In this document: piece after piece, positions 1 through 8,044 of the stretch
How positions within the stretch are numbered: the stretch's first letter is position 1
Layout: the number at the start of each line of letters is the position of its first letter
Assembly (NCBI RefSeq): GCF_027270735.1
Contig: NZ_JAPWIJ010000001.1
Coordinates: 248,001-312,000, forward strand
DNA from: Rhodococcus ruber
GTDB taxonomy: Bacteria; Actinomycetota; Actinomycetes; Mycobacteriales; Mycobacteriaceae
Direction of reading: 5' to 3'
Length of the DNA stretch: 64,000 nucleotides
Program-made: the position numbers and the translations under genes
The notes under the pieces: generated by a model
What the model was told of the DNA's origin: nothing
What the model saw: only the letters and a program-made list of their open reading frames with translations
The model's database searches: none

Positions 1-283
1 CGTCGAGAATATCGACGATCAACAGATCACCGGGCTCGGCTCCCTCGATGTGGAACGGCCCGGACAGCGTGTGCACGTTGTTGAGCGGCGCATTCAGGAT
101 GTCCTCGGCCGAATCGTCATTGTGGATTGCCCCGTCGAACCATTCGCGACAATGCGCTCGAAAAGACGTGCCGGGTTTGACCGTAACCGCCGCCGGGATA
201 TCGGGATGCCATCGGTTGTGGCCGACGATCTCCTGTTCGGTGAAACTCTTCGTCGAGTCGAGCGGAAACAGCAGTTCGGGCAC
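1..283 (-). CDS. Acetamidase/formamidase, N-terminal part (runs off the window start)
   Basis: This is the first ~94 codons of a formamidase/acetamidase (FmdA/AmdA family), a cytoplasmic enzyme that hydrolyses short-chain amides to ammonia and the acid. The visible protein begins MPELLFPLDSTKSFTEQE and contains HNRWHPDIP, VTVKPG, FRAHCREWFDG and HTLSGPFHIEGAEPGDLL, the hallmark N-terminal blocks of the family. The GTG start at 283 is supported by GGAGGT six bases upstream. The rest, including the C-terminal catalytic region, lies outside the window. The next gene is divergent and encodes an FmdB-type zinc-ribbon protein; FmdA/FmdB pairing is common in actinobacteria and supports the call. The family assignment is firm, but formamide versus acetamide preference cannot be told from this fragment. 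Confidence 0.88.
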   Translation of the reverse strand, partial: MPELLFPLDSTKSFTEQEIVGHNRWHPDIPAAVTVKPGTSFRAHCREWFDGAIHNDDSAEDILNAPLNNVHTLSGPFHIEGAEPGDLLIVDILD

Positions 284-423
284 GAGGCACCTCCGGTTGC
301 GCGGATTCTCCTCCCTCGATCATTGCACCGTCGTGGAGTATCCGGCCCGATATGCCGTGTAAATCTTGTATGACGTTGCGCCGGAACGCGACTGATTCGG
401 CACCTCGCGCTACTCTCGGATGC

Positions 424-711
424 GTGCCCACCTACAGCTTCCGCTGCGCACAGCGTTGCGCCCCCGTCGAGCAGAGATTCACCATGGCCGACGTTCCCGG
501 CGAGGTGTTGTGCCCGGAATGCGGCGAGGCAGCCGCACGACAGATCTCTTCTCCCGCCCTCGGCCGAGGAAACAGCGCTGCGATGAAGGCGCACGACGCC
601 TCACGCGCTACCGCCGACACACCGACAGTGGTCTCCTCCATCCCAGCGACAGGTCGGGCCTCGAGCCCAACCACATCGAACCCGCTCCACCGCCGCCTGC
701 CCCGCCCCTGA
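424..711 (+). CDS. fmdB: FmdB-family zinc-ribbon protein
   Basis: A small protein of 95 residues that starts at GTG 424 with PTYSFRCAQRC and continues to a second CPEC knuckle. This is the CxxxC...CxxC zinc ribbon with the FmdB-type PTY-F-C opening. The C-terminal half is low-complexity, rich in Ser, Thr, Ala and Pro, and probably disordered. FmdB was named as a putative regulator of formamidase expression, and the gene is divergent from the formamidase fragment at 1-283, separated by 140 bases that must hold both promoters. The start was chosen because homologues begin at this MPTY motif; the frame stays open upstream to 352, but that extension has no family character. No clear Shine-Dalgarno is visible, so the mRNA may be leaderless. 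A regulatory role is inferred from the family name. Confidence 0.75.
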   Translation: MPTYSFRCAQRCAPVEQRFTMADVPGEVLCPECGEAAARQISSPALGRGNSAAMKAHDASRATADTPTVVSSIPATGRASSPTTSNPLHRRLPRP

Positions 712-753
712 CAGCTGCGTTTCTCTTCCGGGCCGACGGGGAAGTCCGACGGC

Positions 754-1974
754 ATGCCCGAGCTACCCCCTCCCCCGTCCATCGCCGACGGCGCCGCCAC
801 CGACGATGTCGTCGCCTGGGTTGCCGAGCATCTGGGTGATCTGACGCGCGAGGGGCCGGATCGCATCACGGCGGGTGGCATCCGCGGCGGGCAGTCCGCT
901 GCCGATACTGCCCTGGCCGGACTCGATATCACCGGCTACGCCCGCGACCGCAGCACCGTCCTCCCGGTGAATCGCCGCGGTGCCAGCCGCATGTCGCCGT
1001 ACATTCGCCACGGACTGCTGACGCTACGAGAAGTCTGGGACGCGGTAGCCGACGCTCCTCCACGCGATCGTTCCCGCTATCGCGACGAACTGATGTGGCA
1101 GGAGTACGCCCGCCACCTCTACGCACGCACCGGATCGGATCTCGGCCGTTCGCTACGGCGTGAGCAGCCGCGACCGCTGGGCTGGACCGCGCACCCGTGG
1201 CCCGCGGAGATGAACTGCATGTCCTCTGTGGTGGGTGAATTGCACGACGACGGTTGGCTGGTCAACCAAACCCGCATGTGGCTCGCCTCCCAATGGGCAG
1301 TCCGCGCCGGAGCAACGTGGCGGGACGGCGAAGACGAGATGTTCGCCCACCTGCTCGACGGCTCTCGCGCCGCGAACCGCCTCGGCTGGCAGTGGACCGT
1401 CGGTACCGGAAGTGGGAAGGTCTACGGCTTCAGTCGATGGCAGGTGAACAAGCGCGCACCATCCCTGTGCCGCAACTGCGCGCTGAAAGACGCGTGCCCC
1501 ATCGAGAATTGGCCCGACGACGATCTCGGACCGGCAGTCGACGGCCCCGATCTCAACAAGGCACCGGTACCCGCGGGCCCGGCACACATGGAAGGTGATG
1601 GTGCAGAACAGGTCTGGCTGACTGCCGAATCGCTCGGCACCGCAGACCCCGCCATGGCTGCGAATCCCGAGCGACCTGCCGTCTTCGTGTTCGACGAACC
1701 CCTGTTGCGAAAGCTTCGCCTCTCCGGGAAGCGACTGGTCTTTCTCGCCGAGACGCTCGGCGAGATCGCGTCGTCCCGCCCGTTGGAAGTGCGACGAGGC
1801 CGAGTGGCCGATGAGCTCTCCGGACGGTCGTTGGCCGCAACGTGGGCGCCCGTTCCCGGCTTTTCCCGCATCGCCGACGCCATCGCCCCGGTCGAGTTGC
1901 ATCCGTGGCCCTGGCTGACGCGTCCCACCACATCCTCGGTCCGTTCGTTCAGCGCGTGGCGGCGCAGTCATTGA
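754..1974 (+). CDS. Photolyase/cryptochrome-like FAD-binding protein, apparently circularly permuted, with possible Fe-S cysteines
   Basis: A 406-residue protein related to DNA photolyases and cryptochromes. Residues ~45-230 match the FAD-binding helical domain: a GQSAADTALAGL segment, RGASRMSPYIRHGLLTLREVW, the ELMWQEYARHL block, then DGSRAANRLGWQWTVGTG. The domain comes first in the protein. The segment after residue 308 (AVFVFDEPLLRKLRLSGKR..FLAETLGEI) resembles the alpha/beta domain that is N-terminal in normal photolyases, so the order looks swapped. Four cysteines at 155, 239, 242 and 248 (C-x83-C-x2-C-x5-C) recall the 4Fe-4S ligand pattern of bacterial FeS cryptochromes/photolyases (C-x87-C-x2-C-x12-C). 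Repair activity is not proven by sequence. The gene is monocistronic and converges on the DUF4097 gene. Confidence 0.7.
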   Translation: MPELPPPPSIADGAATDDVVAWVAEHLGDLTREGPDRITAGGIRGGQSAADTALAGLDITGYARDRSTVLPVNRRGASRMSPYIRHGLLTLREVWDAVADAPPRDRSRYRDELMWQEYARHLYARTGSDLGRSLRREQPRPLGWTAHPWPAEMNCMSSVVGELHDDGWLVNQTRMWLASQWAVRAGATWRDGEDEMFAHLLDGSRAANRLGWQWTVGTGSGKVYGFSRWQVNKRAPSLCRNCALKDACPIENWPDDDLGPAVDGPDLNKAPVPAGPAHMEGDGAEQVWLTAESLGTADPAMAANPERPAVFVFDEPLLRKLRLSGKRLVFLAETLGEIASSRPLEVRRGRVADELSGRSLAATWAPVPGFSRIADAIAPVELHPWPWLTRPTTSSVRSFSAWRRSH

Positions 1975-1980
1975 TGCGCG

Positions 1981-2757
1981 CTACCGTGCTCGCACTTCGA
2001 TCTGCCCCTCCTCACTGGTGGCGGAAACCGACTTCGGTGATCGCGGGTCGTCGATAACGTCGATCACGGCTTCGCCCTTCTCGGATGCTGCCTCGACGGC
2101 ATAGGAATCGGCGGGTGGTAGCCCGATCGTGATGTCACCGATTACATTGCGCGCGTTCAGCGATTCCGGCGCAGTCCGCGATTCGACGGTGATCTCGCCG
2201 AAGGTCGTACTCACCTCGACAGCGGTCGCCGTGGCATCGCTGATCTTCACGTCCCCGAAACGCGTGTCGACGAGCAGGGTTCCCGCCGATCCACGGGCGA
2301 ACACCGATCCCGATCCTGTCGAGATGTCCACGTCAGCATCGACGTCGGACAACACGACGTCGCCGTTTGCGCCGTCGACCGTAAGGGTCAGATCTGCCGG
2401 TATCTGCAATTCGACGTCGGCGTCGCATGATCCGTATTTGTCGTAGGAGCATTCCACCGCCACGGTCGATCCGTCCGGGGCGATATCGATCGTGGGGCTC
2501 TCTCCTCGGTAGATACCGTGAGCCCGAACATGCAGCGAGTCATCAGGGCTGGGCACGAAGGTCAGATGGGCGAACCCGGTCGTCACAGCCAAGTGCGAGC
2601 CCTCGATCACGTGGTCTACCGAGTAGTCGTAGTTCTGAGTCTTCGGAACCGAGAAGCCGAGCGCGATCGCGGCTGTCGTTCCGGCTCCGGCCAGACCGAT
2701 CACCACCGCTGCAGTAGTTATAGCTACAACGTTGCGTAACAATGGTATTCGATTCAT
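1981..2757 (-). CDS. Membrane-anchored DUF4097-like beta-helix/adhesin-type protein
   Basis: A 258-residue protein with an N-terminal hydrophobic segment (~residues 9-34) followed by a Gly-, Asp- and Thr-rich repetitive beta region (VDADVDISTGSGSVFARGS, TRFGDVKISDATA, STTFGEITVES, NVIGDITIGLPP). These short recurring strands are typical of the DUF4097/DUF4098 putative adhesin fold. The protein should be anchored in the membrane with the beta-solenoid outside. Its ATG overlaps the stop of the response regulator by ATGA, so it is the last gene of the kinase-regulator-DUF4097 operon. DUF4097 proteins often accompany envelope-stress two-component systems; a role in envelope sensing is inference. 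Confidence 0.75.
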   Translation of the reverse strand: MNRIPLLRNVVAITTAAVVIGLAGAGTTAAIALGFSVPKTQNYDYSVDHVIEGSHLAVTTGFAHLTFVPSPDDSLHVRAHGIYRGESPTIDIAPDGSTVAVECSYDKYGSCDADVELQIPADLTLTVDGANGDVVLSDVDADVDISTGSGSVFARGSAGTLLVDTRFGDVKISDATATAVEVSTTFGEITVESRTAPESLNARNVIGDITIGLPPADSYAVEAASEKGEAVIDVIDDPRSPKSVSATSEEGQIEVRAR

Positions 2758-3410
2758 CGAATTGCTCCCAGGTATCGTAGTACGGCCATGACCCGGCGGT
2801 GATCAGCACTGTCACCGAGCAAACCGAGTTTGGCGAAGATGTTTCCGATGTGCTTTTCGACGGCCGCTTGACCGACGACAAGGGTGGCCGCGATGCCGGC
2901 ATTGGACTTGCCTTCGGCCATGGCCGTCAACACGTCTCGCTCTCGCGGCGTCAACGAGTCCAGTGGATCCGATCGTGGCGCGCGCGCCAGGATCTGCTGC
3001 ACCACTTCGGGATCGATGACCGTTCCGCCGTCGGCGACGGTTTGTACCGCGTCGGCAAATTCGTCGACGTCCGCGACGCGATCCTTGAGCAGATATCCGA
3101 CGCCGTCCGTGCTCTGCCGAATCAGTTCGGCCGCATACCTCTCCTCGACGTACTGCGAAAGCACCAGTACGCCGACGTCGGGCCAACGCTCACGAATGAC
3201 GAGGGCCGCGCGCAGTCCCTCGTCGAGAAATGTCGGAGGCATCCGTACATCGATGATGCAGACGTCGGGCAGAGGTTCGGTGGCCGACATCAGCGTCAGA
3301 AGCTGCGCCGCATCACCCACTTTGCCGATCACCTCTGCTCCGGTGTCGACCAACAGTCGCGCAACACCCTCGCGCAGCAGTACCGAGTCGTCGGCAATGA
3401 TCACTCGCAC
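2754..3410 (-). CDS. LuxR/NarL-family response regulator
   Basis: A 218-residue two-component response regulator. The N-terminal receiver domain begins VRVIIADDSVLLREGVARL, has the phosphoacceptor Asp in CIIDVRMPP and the conserved Lys in YLLKDRV. The C-terminal HTH carries LTPRERDVLTAMAEGKSNAGIA and EKHIGNIFAKLGL. The start is GTG at 3410, because the receiver fold starts there; it overlaps the kinase stop by 10 bases and GAGGTGA lies just upstream, giving translational coupling. A longer frame to 3539 adds only a basic, non-homologous extension. It is the cognate partner of the kinase at 3401-4675 and is co-transcribed with the DUF4097 gene, which may be a target or an accessory. Confidence 0.92.
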   Translation of the reverse strand: MRVIIADDSVLLREGVARLLVDTGAEVIGKVGDAAQLLTLMSATEPLPDVCIIDVRMPPTFLDEGLRAALVIRERWPDVGVLVLSQYVEERYAAELIRQSTDGVGYLLKDRVADVDEFADAVQTVADGGTVIDPEVVQQILARAPRSDPLDSLTPRERDVLTAMAEGKSNAGIAATLVVGQAAVEKHIGNIFAKLGLLGDSADHRRVMAVLRYLGAIR

Positions 3411-4675
3411 GGGATGGTCACCTCCACTCGTGTCGGTCCACCGGACGGCGAGGTCAGCGTCAGGGTTCCGTCGATTCCAGTGAGCCTGTCGGCGAGTCCG
3501 GCCAATCCGCCTCCGGGTTCGAGATACGCACCGCCACAACCGTCGTCGATCACGGTCACTGCGATGGACGACTCGCCGCGGACGACATCCACTTGCACGT
3601 GGTTCGCGCTCGCGTGCTTGCCGACATTGGTCAAGGTCTCGGATACGACGAAGTACACCGTCGATTCTGCAGTTGCATTCAGACGCCGCTCACCGGTGAG
3701 AGCGGGGTCGATGTCGATGGTCACCGGAACCGTCGACAACGCCGCGACCGACGACAGTGCTGCGTCGAGTCCACGATCGGTCAGGATCGGTGGATGCAGT
3801 CCACGCGTCAGCGTCCGTATCTCACCGATTGCATTCTTGGCCTCACGATGTGCATCGTCGATCAGCCCTTTCAACACCACGTCGTCGGTAGCCGACGCGC
3901 GAGACTTGGCTTGCCCCAGAGACATTGCGACCGAGACCAACCGTTGCTGGGCACCGTCGTGCAGGTCTCGTTCGATGCGTCGCCGCTCGGCGTCGGCAGC
4001 ATCGACGACGCGAGCGCGGCTCACGGTCAACTCGTCCACCCGCCTGCTCGACTCGGACTGACCGAGTAGCGCTGCTGCGCTCCACCAATCGAGCTTCGCG
4101 AGCAGAGTTGTCAGAGGAGGAACGCCGGCAACGAACACCGCCAGAGCCACTGCACCTACCAACGCGACCAACGGGAAGTCCACCCGTTCGGCGATCTCCA
4201 GTCCGGTGCCCTCGGGGTCGGTGACCAACCACGCGACCGGCGCCGCCGCCAGAATGGGAAGGGCGAGGAACAGCGCCGGAAGCAAGAACAGCAGCGCGGC
4301 CGAAATCGGGATGCGAGTAAACCAGTAGACCAACGACTTCCACAACCCGATGTCGCGCACGCACCACACCAGCTTCTGCCAGCTGGTGGGATAAACAATG
4401 ACCGCAGGCTTGGTGATGTCGAGGCCACTGGTGACGCCGATGCCGGCCCGCGCCGCGATGTCCAGCCACCGAAGGATCACGATCGTGAACACGAAGACGA
4501 GCACACCACTGAGGGCGAACGGCAACGCGAACACCGCGAGCACGATCAGACCGACGACCAGCCAACCGCCGAGGCCGGCCAACGTTGTCGCCAGCAGCGA
4601 GGCCATGGCCAGCCACCACTGTTGCGAAATCCATGCTCTGAGCGGATTCAGGGGAATCGGTAAGGGCTGGTTCAT
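3401..4675 (-). CDS. Two-component sensor histidine kinase with putative sensor (PF13796-like) membrane domain
   Basis: A 424-residue NarL-type histidine kinase. Residues ~15-205 hold two pairs of membrane segments around a region (SWQKLVWCVRDIGLWKSLVYW) typical of the actinobacterial putative-sensor domain. The dimerisation/phosphoacceptor helix is RRRIERDLHDGAQQRLVSV, with the His near residue 239. A HATPase domain follows, with the DDGCGG box and the GGLAGLADRL G-box. The ATG at 4675 was preferred over an upstream start at 4726 because homology begins near it; neither has a strong ribosome site. It is the first gene of the operon kinase, regulator, DUF4097. The signal is unknown; the architecture suits cell-envelope or membrane stress. 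Confidence 0.9.
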   Translation of the reverse strand: MNQPLPIPLNPLRAWISQQWWLAMASLLATTLAGLGGWLVVGLIVLAVFALPFALSGVLVFVFTIVILRWLDIAARAGIGVTSGLDITKPAVIVYPTSWQKLVWCVRDIGLWKSLVYWFTRIPISAALLFLLPALFLALPILAAAPVAWLVTDPEGTGLEIAERVDFPLVALVGAVALAVFVAGVPPLTTLLAKLDWWSAAALLGQSESSRRVDELTVSRARVVDAADAERRRIERDLHDGAQQRLVSVAMSLGQAKSRASATDDVVLKGLIDDAHREAKNAIGEIRTLTRGLHPPILTDRGLDAALSSVAALSTVPVTIDIDPALTGERRLNATAESTVYFVVSETLTNVGKHASANHVQVDVVRGESSIAVTVIDDGCGGAYLEPGGGLAGLADRLTGIDGTLTLTSPSGGPTRVEVTIPCE

Positions 4676-4862
4676 GCGGATGAGCCTAAGTGGGCCGTTG
4701 GCTGGGCGTCCCCACTGTGAACCCACGAAACGAGGTAGGGCCAGCCCTACCCTGAGGACCGGGGTCGCCCCAGCTCAGGCGTCGAACACGCTGGTCTTCT
4801 CCCGAACTTGTCGGAGCTCGGTGATATCAAGGATGTAGGAGAACCGACAGAAGGGAATTCGC

Positions 4863-5045
4863 GTGTCCACCAGCTTCGATACTTGCCACGGCACACTCGT
4901 GATCCACGCGGTCGGCGGTGCGGAGTGCACGGAGCCGGACTGCGTGGATCTCGAGTACGTACGCCACTTCCTGGTGCTCGAGTGCGAAGAGGTCACCGGC
5001 GGCTGCCAGTGCACCGCACTCGTCGAACTCGCTCAGGCGTCATGA
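4863..5045 (+). CDS. Small cysteine-rich protein of unknown function
   Basis: A 60-residue acidic protein with six cysteines, including TEPDCVDLEYVRHFLVLEC and GGCQC. The cysteine spacing hints at metal binding or disulphides, but I do not recognise the family. The GTG start at 4863 has GAAGGGA seven bases upstream. The gene is divergent from the sensor kinase with 187 bases between them, and its 3' end overlaps the convergent MerR-type gene by 13 bases. Codon use is like its neighbours. It could be a real conserved small protein or a chance frame; the good ribosome site and the balanced composition favour a gene. Confidence 0.5.
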   Translation: MSTSFDTCHGTLVIHAVGGAECTEPDCVDLEYVRHFLVLECEEVTGGCQCTALVELAQAS

Positions 5046-5864
5046 CGTCGGACCACCGGCTGCTGGAGTTCGGTGACCCAGTTCTCCTGCGGCTGCGGCT
5101 CCGACACCAGGTAGAGCTCCCGGCAGACGCCCGAGAGCTCGTAGCCGTTGGTCTCGATCCACGCCATCAACTGCTCCCAGGATTCACCGATCGTGGCCAT
5201 CGACCCGTGGTGCACGGTGGTCACCGCGAGCTCGACGGGCGGTAGCTCCCGAACCTCGAAGCCCTCACCGGCCACGACGTCAGGCCCCACCTCGAACGCG
5301 GCGTGCACGGTGATGCCCCTGCCGTCCCCGTCGTCGACGGCCTCGTACATGGCGATCGACGATGGGCCGAACTTCACGCCGTGCCCAGCGAGCGTTTGAG
5401 CGAGTCGGGCATACATCGGGCCGATGACCGGGCCGATGTTCTGTGGACCGAAACCGGCGGCGGTCTCGGTGACGGCAGCAATGCGAGTGGCCGGCAACGA
5501 TGTGGTGTCCACGGTGATCATCGAAATCCCTTCGGTGTGGGAGAGCCGCGCATCGATGCGACGCAGCCGAGCGGCGTCGAGATCGAGTCGACGGGCGACG
5601 TCATCGCGTTTGGCCTGGAGCATTTCGCGTAGACGGCCGTCGCTGACCTCAGCGTGCACGATCTGCGTCACCTCGTCGAGCCGGAACCCGAGGTCCTTGA
5701 ACATGAGAATGCGTCCCAGAACCTCGAACTGCGAGCCGTCGTACGAGCGGTATCCGGTGAACGGGTCCACCCGTGCAGGCGTCAACAAGCCGATCTCGTC
5801 GTAGTGCCGAAGCATGCGAACTTCAGACCCGGCCGATGGATGCGAACTCTCCGATGCTGAACAT
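5033..5864 (-). pseudogene. MerR-family regulator with GyrI-like effector domain, frameshifted near its start
   Basis: The downstream frame encodes a MerR-type protein: VRMLRHYDEIGLLTPARVD, TGYRSYDGSQFEVLGRI, a coiled dimerisation helix, and a C-terminal GyrI/BmrR-like ligand domain (AAGFGPQNIGPVIGPMYARL ... ENWVTELQQPV). The expected N-terminus MFSIGEFASIGRV is present, starting at ATG 5864, but in another frame; it meets TGA at 5823-5825. The base at 5825 appears to be an insertion: removing one base joins the two halves into a ~276-residue protein. Without the first 13 residues the winged helix-turn-helix lacks its first helix. This could be a true inactivating mutation or a sequencing error. 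A perfect operator-like palindrome and a -35 box remain upstream. Confidence 0.7.
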
Positions 5865-5873
5865 GACCCTGAA

Positions 5874-5905
5874 GACAATCCCCTCTCACACTGTGTGAGG
5901 GTCAA
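5874..5905 (-). promoter_or_regulatory. MerR-type promoter/operator (palindrome inside a long spacer)
   Basis: On the minus strand a TTGACC -35 hexamer (5905-5900) is followed by the perfect palindrome CTCACAC-A-GTGTGAG (5899-5885) and then by a weak -10-like TTGTCT near 5879-5874. The ~20-base spacer containing the dyad is the hallmark of promoters bound by MerR-family regulators, which sit between -35 and -10. It lies 20-40 bases upstream of the ATG of the MerR gene at 5864, so autoregulation is the natural reading. The palindrome is seen directly; binding is inferred from the family. Confidence 0.65.
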
Positions 5906-6000
5906 GCTTCGCGCACAATGCGCTCTCGCTCCAGCCAGAACAGCTGCCGATCGGCGCAGGAGCGGCCAGCGGTAGACAGATCGAGCAGTTCGTCGAAGAT

Positions 6001-6065
6001 CGGGTGCAATCACCCGCGCTGAGCGCGGTCGAATGCACCCGATTCGAGGCGCTGAGACTCAGCGC
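6001..6065. terminator. Two hairpins at the 3' end of the GNAT gene
   Basis: A perfect stem CGGGTG-CAAT-CACCCG occupies 6001-6016. A second perfect stem GCGCTGAG-A-CTCAGCGC occupies 6049-6065 and overlaps the stop codon of the GNAT gene (6059-6061). No U-tract follows. They lie between the minus-strand GNAT gene and the MerR promoter, where a terminator is expected; intrinsic terminators without a U-tract are common in actinobacteria. Confidence 0.45.
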
Positions 6066-6565
6066 GCGAACCTGATCCGATATCTGACCGTCGCTCCGTG
6101 GCGGTCGAGGAGCTCACCACCGGCCCCTTCGAGCGTCGCAACCGACGCACGATTATCGACCTCGCACACCGCCGTCAGTTCCGACAACCCAATCTCTGAG
6201 GCAACTTCGAGCATGTCGACGAGCGCTTGCGTGGCAACTCCGCGGCCACGGTCGGACGGTCGCACCCCATAGCCGAGGTGACCCAACCGCTCGATCTCCG
6301 CAGCGCTGCCGTGCCGCACAGCGATTCCGCCTACTACTCGGCGACCCTCCACCATCCAGCGATAGGTGCAGTCCGAGTCGCTCCGAATCCGATCGATCCA
6401 GTCCGAGAAGCCCTGAGCGGAATCGACATCATCGTCCTCGGTCAACCCGAAACCGTCCTCGTGCAAGCCCGGACCCCACTCGATACGACAGTCCAGCCAG
6501 GCGTCACGCAGATCGTGCGATGGGTGGACCAGTGCCATGCCGCCCGCTCGAAGAGCGCCGCTCAT
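6059..6565 (-). CDS. GNAT-family N-acetyltransferase
   Basis: A 168-residue acetyltransferase of the GNAT superfamily. It shows a beta-strand/acetyl-CoA loop block LGYGVRPSDRGRGVATQAL (motif A, R-G-x-G) and a C-terminal ELTAVCEVDNRASVATLEGAG segment, the usual Asn-x-x-Ser region in motif B. The ATG at 6565 is preceded by GGAGGCAGGAT, so the longer start is preferred to the internal Met at 6538. It lies downstream of the PQQ-like propeller gene on the same strand with a 75-base gap. The substrate cannot be predicted. It is cytoplasmic with no membrane segment. Confidence 0.82.
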   Translation of the reverse strand: MSGALRAGGMALVHPSHDLRDAWLDCRIEWGPGLHEDGFGLTEDDDVDSAQGFSDWIDRIRSDSDCTYRWMVEGRRVVGGIAVRHGSAAEIERLGHLGYGVRPSDRGRGVATQALVDMLEVASEIGLSELTAVCEVDNRASVATLEGAGGELLDRHGATVRYRIRFAR

Positions 6566-6640
6566 ATCCTGCCTCCGTTTCGGATTACCGACGGCTACGG
6601 GAGGATGAGATCCACGTCCGAGGCCGAAATAGAGGTGCCA

Positions 6641-8023
6641 TCAGCGGTACACGGTGAATTGGTTGTCCCACGACCTGGTCATGTGTCCGGCTGCCGTGGA
6701 GACCACCACCCGAGCCGGGTCGACACCTTCGGGCTGTGGGATGGTCCATCCGATCTCGCCGGTGTCGGCGTCGATGGAGTGCGTGCCCTGATAGTCGCCG
6801 AAGACGAAATTCTTGCCGTCGGTCAGTCCGCCGCGTACCCAGTACGCGTCCTCCCACGGCGTCACCCAACTCTCGGTGCCGTCGTCGATGTCGAGACCGG
6901 TGAGTGTCTTCGCTTCAGGATCGGCGACGATGACGACGCGGCCGACCACTGCAACCATGGCAGATTGGGTGCCGCTGAATTCCGAACGCACCATTGCGGG
7001 ATTGCGCCACAGTTCCTCACCGGTATCAGGATCGTAGGCACCGTCGCCGAGAAACATCGGTAGCGGCCCCGTCGGAGCACTCGGGTACATCGAGGCACCG
7101 TATGACGGACGCGGAATCGCCCCGACCACCGAGCCGTCTGCTGCCAAGAGGTTCTGGGTGCCTACCGTTCCGGATTCGCTGCCGATACTGGACAGGAAGA
7201 GACCGTTGCCGACGCCCTGCAGCGAATCGCCCTCGAAGGTGAATCGCTCTGAGCCGCTGTCGAGATCGAAGACCCGATAGACGTACTGCGGTGTGCCGTC
7301 GCCCCGATACATCAGCATCACCGACCGTAGATCCGGCATCACGTACACCGAGGAGAAGTCGGCGGAACGCTCGAAGGTGCGGCGGAAGTCGGACTCGATC
7401 GCAGTCGGACTGCCCTTCGTCAGCACCGGCGTTCCGTCCAGATCGCCGGAAACGAACACGGTCTCGTCCACGATTCGTGCGCCGTTCACATCGAAATCCG
7501 TTCCGACGTCCGCAACCAGCGCCCCGTCGGACGTGTCGATGGACACGACGCGTCGATCACCCCAACACGCGAGCAACACTGATTCGAGCTCGGGCGCACA
7601 TTGACTCACCCGCCCGATAGGCGTCTTCCACAGCGGCGCACCGGTGTCGGGGTTCACACCGATGAGGGTGACGGCTCCCACTTCCGCGCCACTCGAAGGA
7701 TCTGCACTGGGGAGCGGGTACCCGGTGGCTCCGATCATCACGTCGTCGCCGCTGAGGAATCCGCCGTACCCGTAGTAGTGACCGAGACCGTAGGGCATCG
7801 ACAGCAGCACATCGCCCCCGTTGTCGGAGAGGGTGCGCACGTCGGCGGTCCACGCCGGCTTCGGCGGGGTGTCGAGAGACGCCCCGACCACGGCCTGTTC
7901 GACGCCCGGCACGGGCGTGTCCGATCGGTTCGTCGCGATCTGCACTGCGATGAACGCCGCCCCCACGACCAGCGCCGAACCGAGTGCGATCAACTTCCAA
8001 CGCTCGTTACGAGTGAGCTCCAC
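6641..8023 (-). CDS. Membrane-anchored PQQ-like beta-propeller protein
   Basis: A 460-residue protein with an N-terminal membrane segment (LIALGSALVVGAAFIAVQI, residues ~11-29) and a long extracytoplasmic beta-propeller. Propeller repeats of the PQQ/WD-like type are seen as recurring strands ending in G-x-x-W or G-x-E-x-W (TGAPLWKTPIGR, TGEELWRNPAM, DGTESWVTPWEDA, TGEIGWTIPQPEG). This is the PF13360-like architecture, which in actinobacteria often has a structural or assembly role rather than bound PQQ. The upstream gene (8045-9136) is another secreted propeller on the same strand, 21 bases away, so the two are probably co-transcribed. The exact function is unknown. Confidence 0.72.
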   Translation of the reverse strand: MELTRNERWKLIALGSALVVGAAFIAVQIATNRSDTPVPGVEQAVVGASLDTPPKPAWTADVRTLSDNGGDVLLSMPYGLGHYYGYGGFLSGDDVMIGATGYPLPSADPSSGAEVGAVTLIGVNPDTGAPLWKTPIGRVSQCAPELESVLLACWGDRRVVSIDTSDGALVADVGTDFDVNGARIVDETVFVSGDLDGTPVLTKGSPTAIESDFRRTFERSADFSSVYVMPDLRSVMLMYRGDGTPQYVYRVFDLDSGSERFTFEGDSLQGVGNGLFLSSIGSESGTVGTQNLLAADGSVVGAIPRPSYGASMYPSAPTGPLPMFLGDGAYDPDTGEELWRNPAMVRSEFSGTQSAMVAVVGRVVIVADPEAKTLTGLDIDDGTESWVTPWEDAYWVRGGLTDGKNFVFGDYQGTHSIDADTGEIGWTIPQPEGVDPARVVVSTAAGHMTRSWDNQFTVYR

Positions 8024-8044
8024 CGGCAGACGGTAGCACCGGTT

